This document shows positions 63,193-64,000 of a DNA stretch of 64,000 nucleotides, piece by piece. Source of the DNA: Thermodesulfatator atlanticus DSM 21156. Its GTDB lineage: Bacteria > Desulfobacterota > Thermodesulfobacteria > Thermodesulfobacteriales > Thermodesulfatatoraceae. The DNA is taken from contig NZ_ATXH01000008.1 of NCBI RefSeq assembly GCF_000421585.1, positions 1 to 64,000 on the forward strand, read 5' to 3'. Position 1 is the first letter of the stretch. Each line of letters starts with the position of its first letter. Position numbers and translations under genes: made by a program. Under the pieces are notes generated by a model. It saw only the letters and a list, made by a program, of their open reading frames with translations, ran no database searches and was not told the DNA's origin.

Positions 63193-64000
63193 ATGAGGGA
63201 GATAAGCAAAGAAGAAATTATTGCGCGTATTTCACAGGGGGCCATTTCTTCCTGTAAGATCTTGCCAAAAGAGGTTCTTGCGCGCCTTGAGCAGGCCCTT
63301 AACGATGAACCTTCCCCTTTGGGGAAAAAGGCCTTAGAAATCCTCATCGAAAACGCCAGGATAGCCGCAAAAGAGGAACTTCCTATCTGTCAGGATACAG
63401 GGATAGCCGTTGTCTTTGTTGAGCTTGGCGAAGATTTAAAAGTAAAGGATCTCATTGAAGCTATTAACGAAGGAATAGCCAAGGGTTATGAAGAAGGCTA
63501 CTTGCGCAAGTCGGTTGCTGATCCTATCACCCGTAAAAATACAAAGACTAACACTCCTGCGGTTGTTCACGTAGAGATAGTTCCTGGAGACAAAGCTAAG
63601 TTCTGGGTTTTGCCCAAGGGGTGCGGCAGCGAAAACATGAGCAAACTCAAGATGCTTCCTCCTGCCGCGGGCATAGAAGGTATAAAAGACTTTGTCCTTG
63701 AGACCGTAAGAGAAGCTGGTCCAAATCCTTGTCCGCCTATCACAGTTGGGATAGGGATTGGTGGAACCTTTGAAAAAGCAGCCTTACTTGCCAAAAAAGC
63801 TCTGATAAGGCCGCTTGGCAAGCCTTCTGCTGATAGCACTTTAGCTGAGCTTGAGCGGGAACTTTTAACAGAGATAAACAAGCTCGGTATAGGGCCACTT
63901 GGTTTTGGAGGCAAAACCACTGCCCTAGCGGTTCACATTGAAAAATACCCTACTCATATTGCCAGTTTACCGGTGGCGGTAAACATCCAATGCCATGCAG
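63193..64000 (+). CDS. Class I fumarate hydratase alpha subunit (N-terminal part), cut by window edge
   Basis: The frame starts MREISKEEII and is open to the edge (269 codons). Iron-sulfur Cys candidates are in ELPICQDTGIA, KGCGSENMSKLKML and GPNPCPPITVG. Class I fumarases (alpha/beta, TtdA/TtdB-like) hydrate fumarate with a [4Fe-4S] cluster; tartrate dehydratase is the alternative. An ATG at 63175 is also in frame. Confidence 0.9.
   Translation, partial: MREISKEEIIARISQGAISSCKILPKEVLARLEQALNDEPSPLGKKALEILIENARIAAKEELPICQDTGIAVVFVELGEDLKVKDLIEAINEGIAKGYEEGYLRKSVADPITRKNTKTNTPAVVHVEIVPGDKAKFWVLPKGCGSENMSKLKMLPPAAGIEGIKDFVLETVREAGPNPCPPITVGIGIGGTFEKAALLAKKALIRPLGKPSADSTLAELERELLTEINKLGIGPLGFGGKTTALAVHIEKYPTHIASLPVAVNIQCHA

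Overview
The window looks like a chromosomal stretch of a Gram-negative, AT-leaning, multihaem-cytochrome-rich anaerobe. LpxC and KdsB show an LPS outer membrane. The mix of haem-rich EET-type genes, the long-form GyrB and the housekeeping set fit the Desulfobacterota/Thermodesulfobacteriota group; that placement is inference from gene content and style, not a database match.

Region 1 (1-25651) is one large extracellular-electron-transfer (EET) supercluster in three transcription units. The first minus unit (4931 to the left edge) encodes an inner-membrane module: a membrane-anchored multihaem cytochrome, a cytochrome b/triheme c fusion, an NHL beta-propeller and an 11+ haem cytochrome cut by the window edge. 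The second minus unit (9451 to 5414) encodes two related secreted six- to seven-haem cytochromes, an NHL propeller and a DUF2202 ferritin-like protein. The divergent plus unit (9740-25651) encodes an outer-membrane beta-barrel, three LpoB/CsgG-like proteins (one needing a -1 frameshift), a parvulin-type chaperone, a 26-haem lipoprotein, a 16-haem cytochrome, an NHL propeller, six-, eight- and five-haem cytochromes, a YVTN-type propeller and a two-TM HAMP protein. I count 91 strict CXXCH motifs plus five atypical ones. Together these supply a plausible route from the quinol pool, through the periplasm, across a barrel to surface cytochromes.

Region 2 (25646-31676) is ordinary housekeeping: thpR, cinA, lpxC, era, rnc, an RlpA-SPOR lipoprotein and a divergent formyl-THF-ligase-like gene whose start codon overlaps that of rlpA. 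Region 3 (32074-34195) is parS-parA-parB plus a NYN nuclease gene; a second parS lies inside an amidase gene at 41110. Region 4 (34207-53358) holds a Kef-type antiporter, NAD salvage (pncA/pncB), HDOD, amidase, mutS, pyrB-pyrC, ferritin, argD, csp, kdsB and hisI-hisG. Region 5 (53336-64000) holds a TPR lipoprotein, queH, dnaN-gyrB, tRNA-Arg(ACG), an M20 peptidase, a phosphoesterase, aroB and a truncated fumarase alpha gene. parABS with dnaN-gyrB suggests proximity to the replication origin, though no dnaA is present.

A family of short (about 65-130 bp) intergenic repeats with terminal inverted repeats close to GAGACCTTTGCAAAA runs through the whole window. Copies separate genes of the EET cluster, abut parS, and lie next to csp and kdsB. 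No transposase is present.
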